This document shows, piece after piece, positions 1 through 10,498 of a DNA stretch of 64,000 nucleotides. The stretch is from Casuarina equisetifolia (Eukaryota; Streptophyta; Magnoliopsida; Fagales; Casuarinaceae). Position 1 is the stretch's first letter, and each line of letters begins with the position of its first letter. The stretch is taken from the NCBI GenBank assembly GCA_028551475.1, contig CM052355.1, positions 13,223,043-13,287,042 of the forward strand, read 5' to 3'. A model generated the notes under the pieces. The model made no database searches and was not told where the DNA came from. It saw nothing but the letters and a program-made list of their open reading frames with translations. The position numbers and the translations under genes were made by a program.

Positions 1-10
1 CCTCGTGCAG

Positions 11-86
11 TGCGGAGGTTTCAGAGTCTGGAACTCTAAAAGAAGCCAGGGCATTTAGCAGAGAAATTGAACCTAAGAAAACATAG
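11..86 (+). CDS. Possible last exon of a gene entering from the left edge
   Basis: An open frame enters from the window edge and stops with TAG at 84-86. It would encode a short polar, Glu/Lys-rich tail ending in EPKKT. A potential splice acceptor (GTGCAG) sits at 5-10, so this could be the terminal exon of a plus-strand gene lying mostly outside the window. Only about 25 codons are visible and no family can be recognised. The alternative is chance open sequence. Confidence 0.2.
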
Positions 87-2148
87 AAAGTAGAGAATGA
101 GAAGAATCCGTCATTCACTTTGACATCTCCATTTGACTTTTGCTTTTTGTGTAATCATGTGATGTCAACGTTGGAAGTTACGTAGAAACAATGCACTTTG
201 GCAACCAGACTCTTCTATCTGGGTCTCTAAAGGTAAGAGGAAACAAGGAGGAATACCAAGAGGAAATCATAAAATCAGAAGACGACCAAGATGATAATAA
301 CACAGAAGTCGATGATGATGATGCTGATATAGAGAAGCAGAGAAAGAATGAAATACCACTTATCGAGGCAGTGAACATTTTTCTTGTGTAGCTGGAGATT
401 GCCTCTTTCCGCAGCATGTTTGCCACTTCTTTTGATGGGATTTCCCTTAACGTTGGATTCTTCTACCCTGAGACTTAACAACCGCCAGAACAAGTTGTGT
501 TATCTTTCTGTTCTAGTTCTTTTCACAGCATCATTTAAGCTATGTACACCTCGTTTAGCTTTCGAACGAAATGGCTATGGTATTGTCTTCATTGACTAGA
601 TGTTGGCGAATGCGTTTGAAGAATGCTTAACGTCTTTTATAGAAACAAAAGAGATCAGAGAAGAAAGGCCTGCTTTGCACGAAACTTTGCCCTACCGCCG
701 GGATTCCATTACTCACAAGTTCCTGCTTAGAGTGGATAAGGGAAATTGGAAATGTTGCTGGATCATGCTCCGGACGTGAAGGCCTCGACATTTTATGAAT
801 GTCCATGTTGTCTTCATGGAGTGTTCCTGAAAGAATGCTTGTTAAGTTTAGGGGTTCCTCCAATGGCATTATTTTTGGTAAATCTTACCAATCCCTGTGT
901 ACTTCTTGCCTCTGTTGATGGATGAATAGTACGTTATCTTACTAGCAGAAGCCTCAGATCACTTCAATCACAGGAAGGAGATTCCCTACCCAAGTTTAAA
1001 AGGCGCGGAAAGACATATAATGTATCCTAGATTCTAACACTTGCCCAGAAGATAATGACAAACGTTCAGGATACGTATCTCGGGAGGGAGGGATCGCAGG
1101 AACGTTGACACGGGATTTGAGGAAAAAGCTAGTCGTTTCTTGGCTGATGCAGAGCTCCAAGTGCAACAGGGCTTCCTGTCCTTTTCGGAATTGGCTTAAA
1201 GAATACCCTGCGAAAACAGTGTGATGAGGTTGGCCCGATATTAATTAAAGGGGAGGCTCCCTCAATTAACTTAAATCAAAAAGTTAAGGGTTAATATAAG
1301 TTATTCTCAACCTTCACAAAAGGATATGCCATTAGAGAAAACTTTACTTATCTTAATGATTTTCCTTAACATTAACTTTAGTGTTTTCAACTTATTATAA
1401 GAGTAATTTATCAATAATCTCCTAGTTCGCATTGTTTGTTCATTTGAGTATCTTTTGTTATTGGGATTAGTTTGGATGATTGGTCTTATAATTATTGTTA
1501 TTGTTGGATTGAATCGAGTTAATAAATAAGATATTATCTCATTGAAACTTATTGTATTCTGTGATTTTTTGCTTGATTAGGGCTTAAATCCTAGCACATG
1601 GAAGGACAAGTCAAACTTGTTGAAGCTAAGATGCTCTGAATTTTAATATTGCTAACGTGATGAAACTTCAGAAAGGGTTTCATCAAGGAAAACGATATGC
1701 GTACGTTATCTTTGAGTAAATCCGACAGTATTTAAATGATGGTGTGGAAAATACAAGATGAGTATCAAAGTTGGTTCTTAATTTCGTGTTGAAAAGGTTG
1801 CCAGTCTTTCGATGTTTCTAAGACAACAACGAACGTGCTGACTCATAGATATTTCGTGTTGATCGAGAGCAAAATACACTGTTGTGAGGTGTATTGTGTT
1901 TGTGTACTCTGCCTGTTAAATACTATAAAGGCCCTTTTCATTAGTTATGCAGCTATTTTTCAAACAGTACAAAGAACCAAGGTATAAGTTCTCTAATTAT
2001 TCCATTCAAGATTGAAGTTTGATTTTTGAAAATTCTTCCCCATGTACTTCAGTTCGTTTTTTCCTTCTTATTTTCTCTACATGTGTGTCTATATGTTGAT
2101 TCTTTGTATAAGTTCATATCATTTTCAGCGGTTTTAGATAGTGACTCA
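87..2148. other. Left intergenic region, degraded; no confident gene
   Basis: Several short frames occur, for example 191-391, which is Asp/Glu-rich and contains a good donor-like GTAAGAG at about 232. None has convincing exon structure or recognisable homology. From about 1,240 the DNA is AT-rich and repetitive-looking. The 3' part (about 1,900-2,148) probably holds the promoter and 5' leader of the coiled-coil gene; a leader intron could end at the TTTTCAG at about 2,122-2,128. Confidence 0.4.
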
Positions 2149-3204
2149 ATGGGGAACAGGCAATCAACAAGGTGTAGCCAAAGGATGCAAATATGCTCCG
2201 CACTCCTTTTCGCTATCACCGAATTACTCCTTCTGATTCACAAAGCCAACCCCTGCTACATCAGGACGGCCAGGTATGGAGGCCACAGGTTCACTAACAT
2301 TTGTCAGGTTTGACTTCGATCGCAAAAACATAAATATTGCCATTTCTGTTTGAGGAAATACTCTTTTTAATTTCCGATGTAGTCCACGGTGCCAATCCTT
2401 GAACTTGAAGCCTATGAAGAAAAGAATACAGCTTTGCAGGCAGAGAATCGTGACTTGAGGGCTGCACTCTCCAGGCTGGAGTCCAAGCTCCAATCAAAGG
2501 GAAAGGTATGCAGTAGACGCGTTACACTCCCACCTACGTGAAAAAGGAAAAAAAAGTTTGGAAAAGTGTTCAGTCAAAAACAAGTTGAATAACGATGCTT
2601 TCAACCATATTTATTTGCTTCTTTATCTAATTGCCATAGGCCACTGTAGCACAAGAGATAAACGCCAACCTTGGGAATCGGGTCAATGAACTGAAGGGTC
2701 AAGTTTTAGAGCTCAAATCTAGCCGTAAACTTGACAAAGCTGAGAAACTTGTGAGTGGAATCTTCAGTTCAGTTCAGTTCATAATTTCATTTTGCGTTTT
2801 GTACTGGTGGTTTTGATTTTGCCTTGTAATGGAAGAAACAAGAAAAGGCCATTGAGAAGTTAAAGAGAAGTAGTGCTGCTTTGGACGACAAAGTTAAGAA
2901 GCTGTCAACTGCTATAGCTGAGATGAAGACTGCTTCTTCTGATTCTCCGGTGTGTTCACTACTATACCTTAGTTGCTCAAATATATGTCTCATCGTTGTT
3001 GTTGAGGTTACAACCAGCTCTCAACAGGCTCTAATTTTCTTTTTGGCTTGGAAGGTGGAATTCTTGTCAGACTCAGTCATACCACAAATTGGGACAGCAA
3101 TTTTGAAGGAGGATGTTGAGATGCCAAATACGGAGAATGATATTGCTGCCTGCCTAGTCGTTTTGATATTTTTAGTTTCTATTCTCGTTGGCATCAATCT
3201 TTAA
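2149..3204 (+). CDS. Coiled-coil, tail-anchored membrane protein, unknown family (218 aa)
   Basis: Five coding exons fit with GT-AG introns and constant frame: 2149-2307, 2383-2505, 2640-2750, 2836-2949 and 3055-3204. The predicted protein starts MGNRQS, which fits an N-myristoylation context, followed by a hydrophobic stretch at about residues 15-31. Residues about 60-165 are a Glu/Lys/Leu-rich heptad region typical of a long coiled coil. After a short acidic linker the last 21 residues (198-218) are strongly hydrophobic and end INL, as in a tail-anchored protein. I do not recognise the family. The shape suggests a small tethering or scaffold protein on an endomembrane, which is inference only. 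The exon 2-5 frame is well supported; the first exon is less certain, because the coiled coil could be joined to a different 5' exon. Confidence 0.7.
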
Positions 3205-5441
3205 GGACCATGCTGTGTCCTAATGTATAGATGGCGTTTACTTCCAATTAGAAAAGGGCTTGTAATAAAGTCTTCTCTGAAATTGTCTCGATGATGAGAC
3301 AGACGTTTAACGGAAGAAATTGTGATATTTTTGTTCTATTTCCAATTTTCTCATTTGCTGAGTAATATCCTCAGCTGGATTCTCCGTTAAGAAAAAGCAT
3401 CTTGTCGAATTTTGGCTACATCTGGAGTGCATAGTTTCTTTGACTTACAATAACTTGCTTAAAAAATTGGGGTTTCAAGGTGCCCATCTCTCACGGTAAG
3501 GATTGATTACAGAGGCGACCAAGTCCATCCCCAAAGGCAGCAACCTGGTTTCGGTATAGGAATGAGTCATAGCTGCTATGGATACCAGTGGGCTTGACAA
3601 TCAACTGGACTTAGTTTGATCCACATGATAAGCATTAACAATCCTGCCATGGCTACCAGATTACAGCCTTCATCTATATGAGAAGAGGGTCAAGATAGCG
3701 ACTTTATTATTTGTAAGAGCTGAGCGCGTCATGAATAGAAAAGGGAGATACTGTAATGTAGTTGTAGAACCAGCTGGCGTGATTGGCGAAGCTAAAGTTG
3801 GTGCCAAATGATAATTAGTAACTATTGATTTTCAATGCAAACCCAACAGGCTTGTATTCTCACATACCTAACAACAAGATTAGTTAACTAAAAGAATTGC
3901 GTTAGAAGGGAACATCCAGAAGGGATATGATGAGAGTCGTCGAGTGAAAAGGGTGTAATGGGATTGAGGTCATCAGACGGCGGTGTGATATGATGCGATA
4001 TGCAACTCCTTCCTTCTCCTTTCGTTTTCTCTGGGTCTTATTGACTTCATTATTAATAAGTTAGCAGTTAAAATAACCCAAATAATGAAGGAATAAACTA
4101 TGAAAACAAGCAAGATAATAGAATTTATTATTCCTTTGATTGCCAGCAGGATTTTCATGACGAAACTCTCAGGACGTCATGGTGTAAGACAGTCATCCTA
4201 GAGACTAGGCAGCACATGAGGGGCAGACGTGCAAAGTTGTGATGGAGTCTTTTAAATCCCTCTCTACCTGCAAAGTGAAACGAGCACTGAGTATTTTGAT
4301 ATAGTATAATAAAACAAGGTGAATTAGTATTTTATTATAGGCAGGAAATTCACAAACAAACAAACAGGGAAACTTTCTCTTCTCATCAATATCATCTCCA
4401 TGACTGGTATAACGATCTTTAATATAGGTGTTGGACTTGGTATTCGGGGTTTTAGTCATCATTTGGTGCCAAGAAATTCTTGGGAAGGTCGGGTCTACTC
4501 CTTTCCTTGTTGGTGTTCGTTTTGTCTAATCCTCGTGCTTTATAATATTCTGCAAGTGTCGTTTCCTTATACTCAACTTCATATTTTGGCGAGGTTTAGG
4601 AGCTGTACTGCCTGCATGGAAACTTCTTTGGAGGTTGCTAATTTCATTGGAATGTCTTAGATAATTGCTCAGCAGCTTCCTTGTTAGTAGTTGACTTCCT
4701 ATATCTGTCTGTCGGTTGCTTTCTTGTGGGTTATCATCTCTACTGAAGTTGTTGTACTTTCTCTTAGTTTCTGTTAGTCATTTGTAACATTTCTGTGATT
4801 GAGTTTGTCTGGTTTTATTTTTTCTGCCTGCTCACTGTTCGGTTGTTTACGTAGACAAGTATTTCCGTCTTCATAGGTAAGACTTGCATGAATTCTGCAC
4901 TTCCATTTTGAAGTAGTGGTAGCTGTTTTTTTTTTCTCCCAGCTTTGCTTGTTCATGTAAAGGCTACCCCTCAGGTGGCTTACAAGACACGTTATTGTTG
5001 TTCTGATGGACTTAGAAATTTGTTTGCAGAACCTGCTATAACCTCTTGGATTTTCGAATTATCTCGCAGAATTGTCGTAAAAGGTATCCAGAAGTTTTTT
5101 CTTATAGGATTACCAGGAACGGGATTGTTTTTATTTGAGAAGCATATGTCATATTTCCAATAACTCTTTACGGGTTTCTGATCCGAGGGAATTTGGAGTT
5201 TGATAGAATCAGCTTCAGTGCTGTGATCTTGTAATTCGTTTTAGGACTGATTCTCTCTTTTTTCAAAGTGATGCATGGCAATTCCGCTGCCTAAAAGGGC
5301 TTGCTACTGCCGAAAATTGATCAAATAGAGATGGTCAATAACTCAATGTCAATGTGCAGTTTGTGCCACAAGTAAAGAGCATCTAGCAGATCTTCTTCGT
5401 GAAGAACAAGTTCGAAGTTTTAAAGCAGGAGCAAGTTTATT
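3205..5441. other. Intergenic region and RGLG promoter/5' leader
   Basis: No coding exon can be supported. The DNA is AT-rich with scattered short frames. An acceptor-like sequence (CAATGTGCAG) ends at about 5359, and the following 82 bases run without a gene feature to the RGLG start codon. This suggests that the RGLG 5' UTR is split by an intron lying somewhere in about 4,900-5,359. Confidence 0.4.
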
Positions 5442-7805
5442 ATGGGAGGAAAGCCGTCCAGAGACAGTCAACGCTACAGTCAGCACCATGAGAGGTCATC
5501 TCGCTATGGGAGTTTATCTCGCTATGGGAGTTCACCTCGCTATGATTCTGCGTCAAACATCGGCTCATCATCCTTTTATTCTACAAACTATGCCGATTAT
5601 GATAGAAGAAGCACGTTGCAGTCAAGTTACCAAAGAATTGGTGACAACTACAACTCACTGGAACAGGTAATAGAATCAGCGCCTCCTCTTGTTGCTTTCA
5701 CTCTCTTTCTAGGCGATTATGTAAGAGAACGGAGCTTTCTCAAAGTCTCTTCTGTTCAAGAACATGAAAAGCTGTCACGGAGATTTGTATTTGGCTGATG
5801 TCACTGTTTCTGTGCGAGCTATATCTCATAGTCGGCTATTAATTCTTACTCTTCCAAATAATTTGTCATTGAGCTTACTGTTTTTGTTGCTTAAAGTTCC
5901 TCGGGAAGCTTGGATCCAAATATCTGACCCAACGTTTACAGGTGATGCAAGCTCTTTCCCAAGCTGGTCTGGAATCTTCCAATCTTATAATAGGTGTTGA
6001 TTTCACAAAAAGCAATGAGTGGACGGGTGCACGATCCTTTCACCGCAGGAGCCTTCATCATCTTGGAGACTCCCCAAATCCATATGAGCAGGCAATATCG
6101 ATAATTGGAAGGACACTTTCAGATTTTGATGAGGACAACCAAATTCCTTGTTATGGCTTCGGTGATGGTCAGTATAGTGCAACTTCTTGTCTGTGGGAAC
6201 ATGTCACACATTTGCACAGCATCTTTTGTTTGACAGAACTCAAAGCATCCTAGCGTGATCTTTGTCATTTTTTTTGCAGCGACTACACATGATCAAGAAG
6301 TTTTTAGCTTTTATGCGGATAGGCAATGTAATGGCTTTGAGGAAGTGCTTTCTCGTTATAGAGAAATTGCTCCACATGTACATTTATCTGGTTGGTTAGA
6401 TACTGACTGTCGGTTCTTGTTCTCTTTTCCTTTACGGTGATTCCGTCAGTGACAGTCTTTGTCTTCTGATATGATAGGTCCAACATCTTTTGCTCCAATA
6501 ATTGAAGCTGCTATTGAAACCGTTGACAAAAGCGCTGGCCAGTATCATATTCTTATGATCATAGCTGATGGTCAGGTTAGTCACATTATTGGAATTTCTT
6601 CTTCTTTCATCTGAGTAGTTGGAAATATTGTGGCTGATCCAGTTAAGGTATCTTTTAATCAAACTTATAGCTGGAACTCAAACTGTTTGATTTTTTCTTT
6701 GTTTTCCGTATCCCCCCTAACCTGACGTTCTTGTTGATTCGTGACACACAAGGTTATGGCCCAAAGTCCCCAAGAGCGAAGTACCATCAATGCTATTGTA
6801 AAAGCAAGGTTGAAATACTGCTTGGGGTACATTTCAAATGGAGTTATGTCTCCTAAGAAATCTAAATGGCTTGTTATCCTCTTTGTAGTGATTATCCTTT
6901 GTCAATAGTTTTGGTTGGAGTTGGAGATGGACCATGGGACATGATGCAACAGTTCGATGACAACATTCCACACCGGGCTTTTGATAATTTCCAGGTTAAG
7001 AAACTGAACTGGGTAAATCCATGCAACCGATATTTGGCCTTGTCTTGCCAGTTCTTCACTCGATAGTCTTTCATCAATGCAGTTTGTAAATTTCACCGAA
7101 ATAATGTCAAAGCACATCCCTGCATCCCAGAAGGAGACAGTGTTTGCACTGGCGGCACTAATGGAGATACCATCTCAGTATAGAGCAACAATGGAGCTCC
7201 AACTTCTTGGGTAGTTTCTCAAGCATGCACTTTCACATATGACATATGAGGGAATAATCAAGTACTGAGATCGTTTATCTTCTTGGTACCTTTCAGCTGT
7301 CGTAGGGGCACTAATGGGAGGCCTCCCCTCCCTCCTCCGGCACGAAGCACTTCAGCCAGTCCTTATCGGAAGCGTATACAGAAAAGCAGCAATGAACCAA
7401 GTAACAGGTACACATGGTCAAGCAGCGATCAATACGGAGGCGAATTTCATTATGCTCCTTCTCCATATTCAGAACATTCTTCACAAGACAGGGTACGTTT
7501 CAGTTGAATCACGACGATAAGATTTCGACTAAACTCTAAATCTTAGTTAAGATTTCTTGATGGTCATTTTTTCTTTACACTTTACAGAGTTGTCCTGTCT
7601 GTTTGTGGAGCCAAAAGGATCTTGCATTGGGATGTGGGCATCAGGTAATCTAAAATCAAAATTGCCTCTACATTAGCATTTTATTCTGATCAACTCTAAA
7701 TTATGTGTGTATCTTTTGCAGACATGCTATGATTGTGGAAGAGACTTAATTATTTGCCCAATTTGTCGAGCCCACATAACAACAAGGATTAAGTTGTATG
7801 AGTAA
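5442..7805 (+). CDS. RGLG: RGLG-type E3 ubiquitin ligase (copine/vWA domain plus RING finger)
   Basis: Ten exons: 5442-5666, 5942-6167, 6280-6390, 6478-6575, 6753-6808, 6889-6994, 7083-7210, 7297-7492, 7588-7644 and 7722-7805, giving 428 aa. The N-terminus MGGKPS fits N-myristoylation, as known for plasma-membrane RGLG proteins, and is followed by a Ser/Tyr/Arg-rich low-complexity segment to about residue 70. A copine-like vWA domain covers about 76-330, with the MIDAS signature D95-x-T97-x-S99, the GFGDATTHD motif, and [10 protein letters not shown] before FDDNIP. A Pro/Ser-rich linker leads to a C-terminal C3HC4 RING (C384, C387, C398, H400, C403, C406, C413, C416). The family ubiquitinates substrates in hormone and drought signalling. 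Compared with remembered Arabidopsis RGLG proteins, the loop between ADGQV and SPQE is about ten residues shorter. Assignment to the family is firm; the paralogue number is not. Confidence 0.95.
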
Positions 7806-8510
7806 TGCATTTGGCTAAGCAGCAATATTTGGGACGGTATGTATAAGCATGTTAGGCTCCTAAGCCTTGCTTTTTTCTTTTTGGGTGAAATATCATGTAT
7901 CAAGCCACCATTTCCCCCTATCAGTGGAGCTAATCCTTGAGCTAAACTGAAAGAGCCAAATGGTAATAGCATTTCGATTTCATGTAGTTAATTTCTGATG
8001 GGATTTAAAATGTTTAACTTCGGTATTAGTATCACTTTTCTCAAGACTCAAAACAGAACCATAGGTTTGTTCAAATTCAACGCTTGAATCAAGTACTGAG
8101 TAACTCTTGTATTGCAAATGAATTCAAAAACAAAAACGCGGTTACTGCTTAGTCGTTGCTTAATGTTTGTCACAGGGGAATCCTGAAAGGGGAAATGCCC
8201 TTTATAAATATTGAAATAATTCTGAAAACGATGACCATGTCTGGTAGTCCTTTTCAAAACATGAAAAAAAGAAGCAACTGCATTGTGGGACACGAAAAAA
8301 GGGAGTGGGTTTGAGAAGCTCTGCTATTCTTTACATTCAAGGTGATCAATACAAGTAGCCCTTCCGGCAGTGTTTATAGACCTAACATGGAAGGAGAAAG
8401 AGAAGCAACATTACAACAGATTAGAGAACATGCGATCCACATTCTTAGCATTTCCTGCTGGTTGACATAACGGAGTATTGAGAAAGAAGTAGCAGGGGTG
8501 TTTCCTTTTG
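7806..8510. other. RGLG 3' UTR and intergenic DNA
   Basis: This stretch follows the RGLG stop codon and holds AT-rich DNA with no supportable exon. It separates convergent transcription from the possible minus-strand exon at 8511-8693. Confidence 0.4.
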
Positions 8511-8693
8511 TTAGTCGTTAAACCTGTAGAACTGATGTGGATCATTAGTAGGATTGTGAATCAGCTTTTCCATCCACTTTCTCCTCTGATGTTGCTTTCT
8601 TAGTGAGTTGCTCTGTTCCCCAAGCATCTCTCTAAGCAAAGCTCGAGAGTGCGGTTTATCAATCGGCATACTGATTGAATCATAGTCAGCCTT
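8511..8693 (-). CDS. Orphan terminal exon of an unidentified minus-strand gene (60 codons)
   Basis: On the minus strand a TGTAG acceptor is followed by 60 sense codons and TAA (8511-8513). The peptide is hydrophilic and looks protein-like: it begins KADYDSISMP, has a basic helix-like middle (SLRKQHQRRKWMEK), and ends HQFYRFND. Other minus-strand frames at about 9,750-9,890 and 10,099-10,290 could be upstream exons, because each is followed by a donor-like GT, but I could not build a continuous model through them. I do not recognise the family. It may be an intact small gene with poorly visible exons or a gene remnant. Confidence 0.35.
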   Translation of the reverse strand, partial: KADYDSISMPIDKPHSRALLREMLGEQSNSLRKQHQRRKWMEKLIHNPTNDPHQFYRFND

Positions 8694-10498
8694 CTACAGT
8701 GCAGGATATGGGCGCCATTACCCAGGGGATACTTAGGACGAAAAAAGAAATGGGATTATCAGATGGTGTTTCATACTGAAGTATTGATTTTCAAGTGAAA
8801 TCTTCTGAATTGATGATTACAATGTAAAATAATTTCAAAACTGTTCACCTATAACTTTACAATGCACTTCCAAGGTCTCGGTTATCGAGCTTTTTTACGG
8901 GTACCTTAATGCTAGATAGGTACTTGCACTGTCAATAAGGTTTCAGAGAAAGAATAACTCAACTCATATAGCCTAACTGGTGCAAGCAAACAAGTAGATT
9001 TTTCATTTGTTCCGCTTTTCAAGTATGACATTTTTTGGGTACTAAATCTTCTTCTGAATCACTTTTCATGCTCTATGTTCAAAATGATGCTGCAGGGACA
9101 TCGAGGACGGAGGTGAGGACAAGGGTTTTGATTTTGATACAAGGAAACAAAAGATATAAGCCAAAGTGATTTAAAATACTGCCTTTAACCGAGCAGAAGC
9201 CAATGCTTCATAAATAGACGAAGGACAAACAGTGGGATGGTGCATAAGCATCACATGCAAAGATCGCAACGAAATGCAAAAAGTCATCTACTTATAATTA
9301 CCAAGATAAGGTGTTACGTCTCAAAAGTAATTAAACTTGTTTGGTCAACAAATCTAAGACTTTTGGTTCAATAATTAGATTCGTTACACTAAGTATTAAT
9401 AGCCAAATCCCACATCTTAAGCTCCAATCTAAGTAGAGTACACTTGGGATGAAATTTTAGTAGAGTATGCTTGCAATAAGCCAAGAGGGAGCTGAAAAGA
9501 GGAGTAACCATGTAGGCTTATTAGACTATACCACCGTTGAGTATACCAACAAGACATCAAATCAAATGCATAGTAAAATGCTATAGTTTAAAAATAATAA
9601 AATATGTCACGTCAATAAATTTTAAGTCTTTTAACTAATAATGGAATCTGTCGTGACAATAAGTTTAAGTCTTTTGATTTAGTAGTTAAATTCCTTACAC
9701 AGGGAGACACTAGTTTGGATGAATTATAGGAGCCGAAGGAATGTCATACTTCGTATGGTCGTTCAGTTTGAGGGTGCAGAAGACGGTGAGAAGGAGCTTC
9801 TGATAATGCATGGTACTCGTCTGCGTGTATTTTCTTTCGCTCACAGTTCCCAAAGGTGAAGTCAGTGGTTCTCTTTCCTTTCGATTTTCAGCCAGGTTTA
9901 ACAACTCCTAACCCTCCTGATTTTTTTAAGTTTGCCAGCTGCAGCTGATTCAAACTTTGAGAAGACGAATGCTGCAACTGATGCATCATAGAAGTGCTAT
10001 TGTAACTAATACAAGGGGTCGACTACAGAAAATGGAACAAAAAAACTGAAGAAGCGCATCTTGGAGCGGCGATGTGCAAGCCGCTGAACGTTCTGACCTT
10101 CGTACTGCCGCACAAGAGCAGACGAAGTGTTTCGGTTTCTGCCGTTTCTCCATCCAATGACTGACCTCTACCACTGGAAATACTAAGATGCCCCGCGGAA
10201 GCATGGTCCATCACTGACATATCTACCGCATAGTCATTACTTATTACCAATAATGTTTCGATATGGACAAAGTAGTCGGTCAAATCACAACTCTGAGAGC
10301 GGTAGTGTGGATACATAGTATAATTTAATAATTCAGCACATAAGCGTTTACTATTTTTCTGACATGACACAATCAGTCACTCAGACACCTAAAATGATTT
10401 TGAACCTTTCTAATCAACTATCGTATTCTATCACCTATGTCTAGCATTCATAGTTTCAGGAGAGGGAAGTGTGAAAACCCCACTAAAGAAACCTCTTT
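8694..10498. other. Intergenic region with diverged short repeats
   Basis: No firm gene. It contains a roughly 35-bp motif (aagtcttttg-type followed by tagttaaattcnttacac) at about 9,355-9,391 and again at about 9,668-9,701, with a weaker copy near 9,625. This pattern suggests a decayed mobile element. The 3' UTR of the GH17 gene should lie at the right end. A 115-codon minus-strand frame (10,023-10,370) has no recognisable domain. Confidence 0.35.

Noticed and set aside
191..391. Asp/Glu-rich 66-codon plus frame near the left edge
   Set aside because: The composition comes from gat/gaa repeats. A donor-like site lies inside it and there is no family match, so I left it as unassigned.
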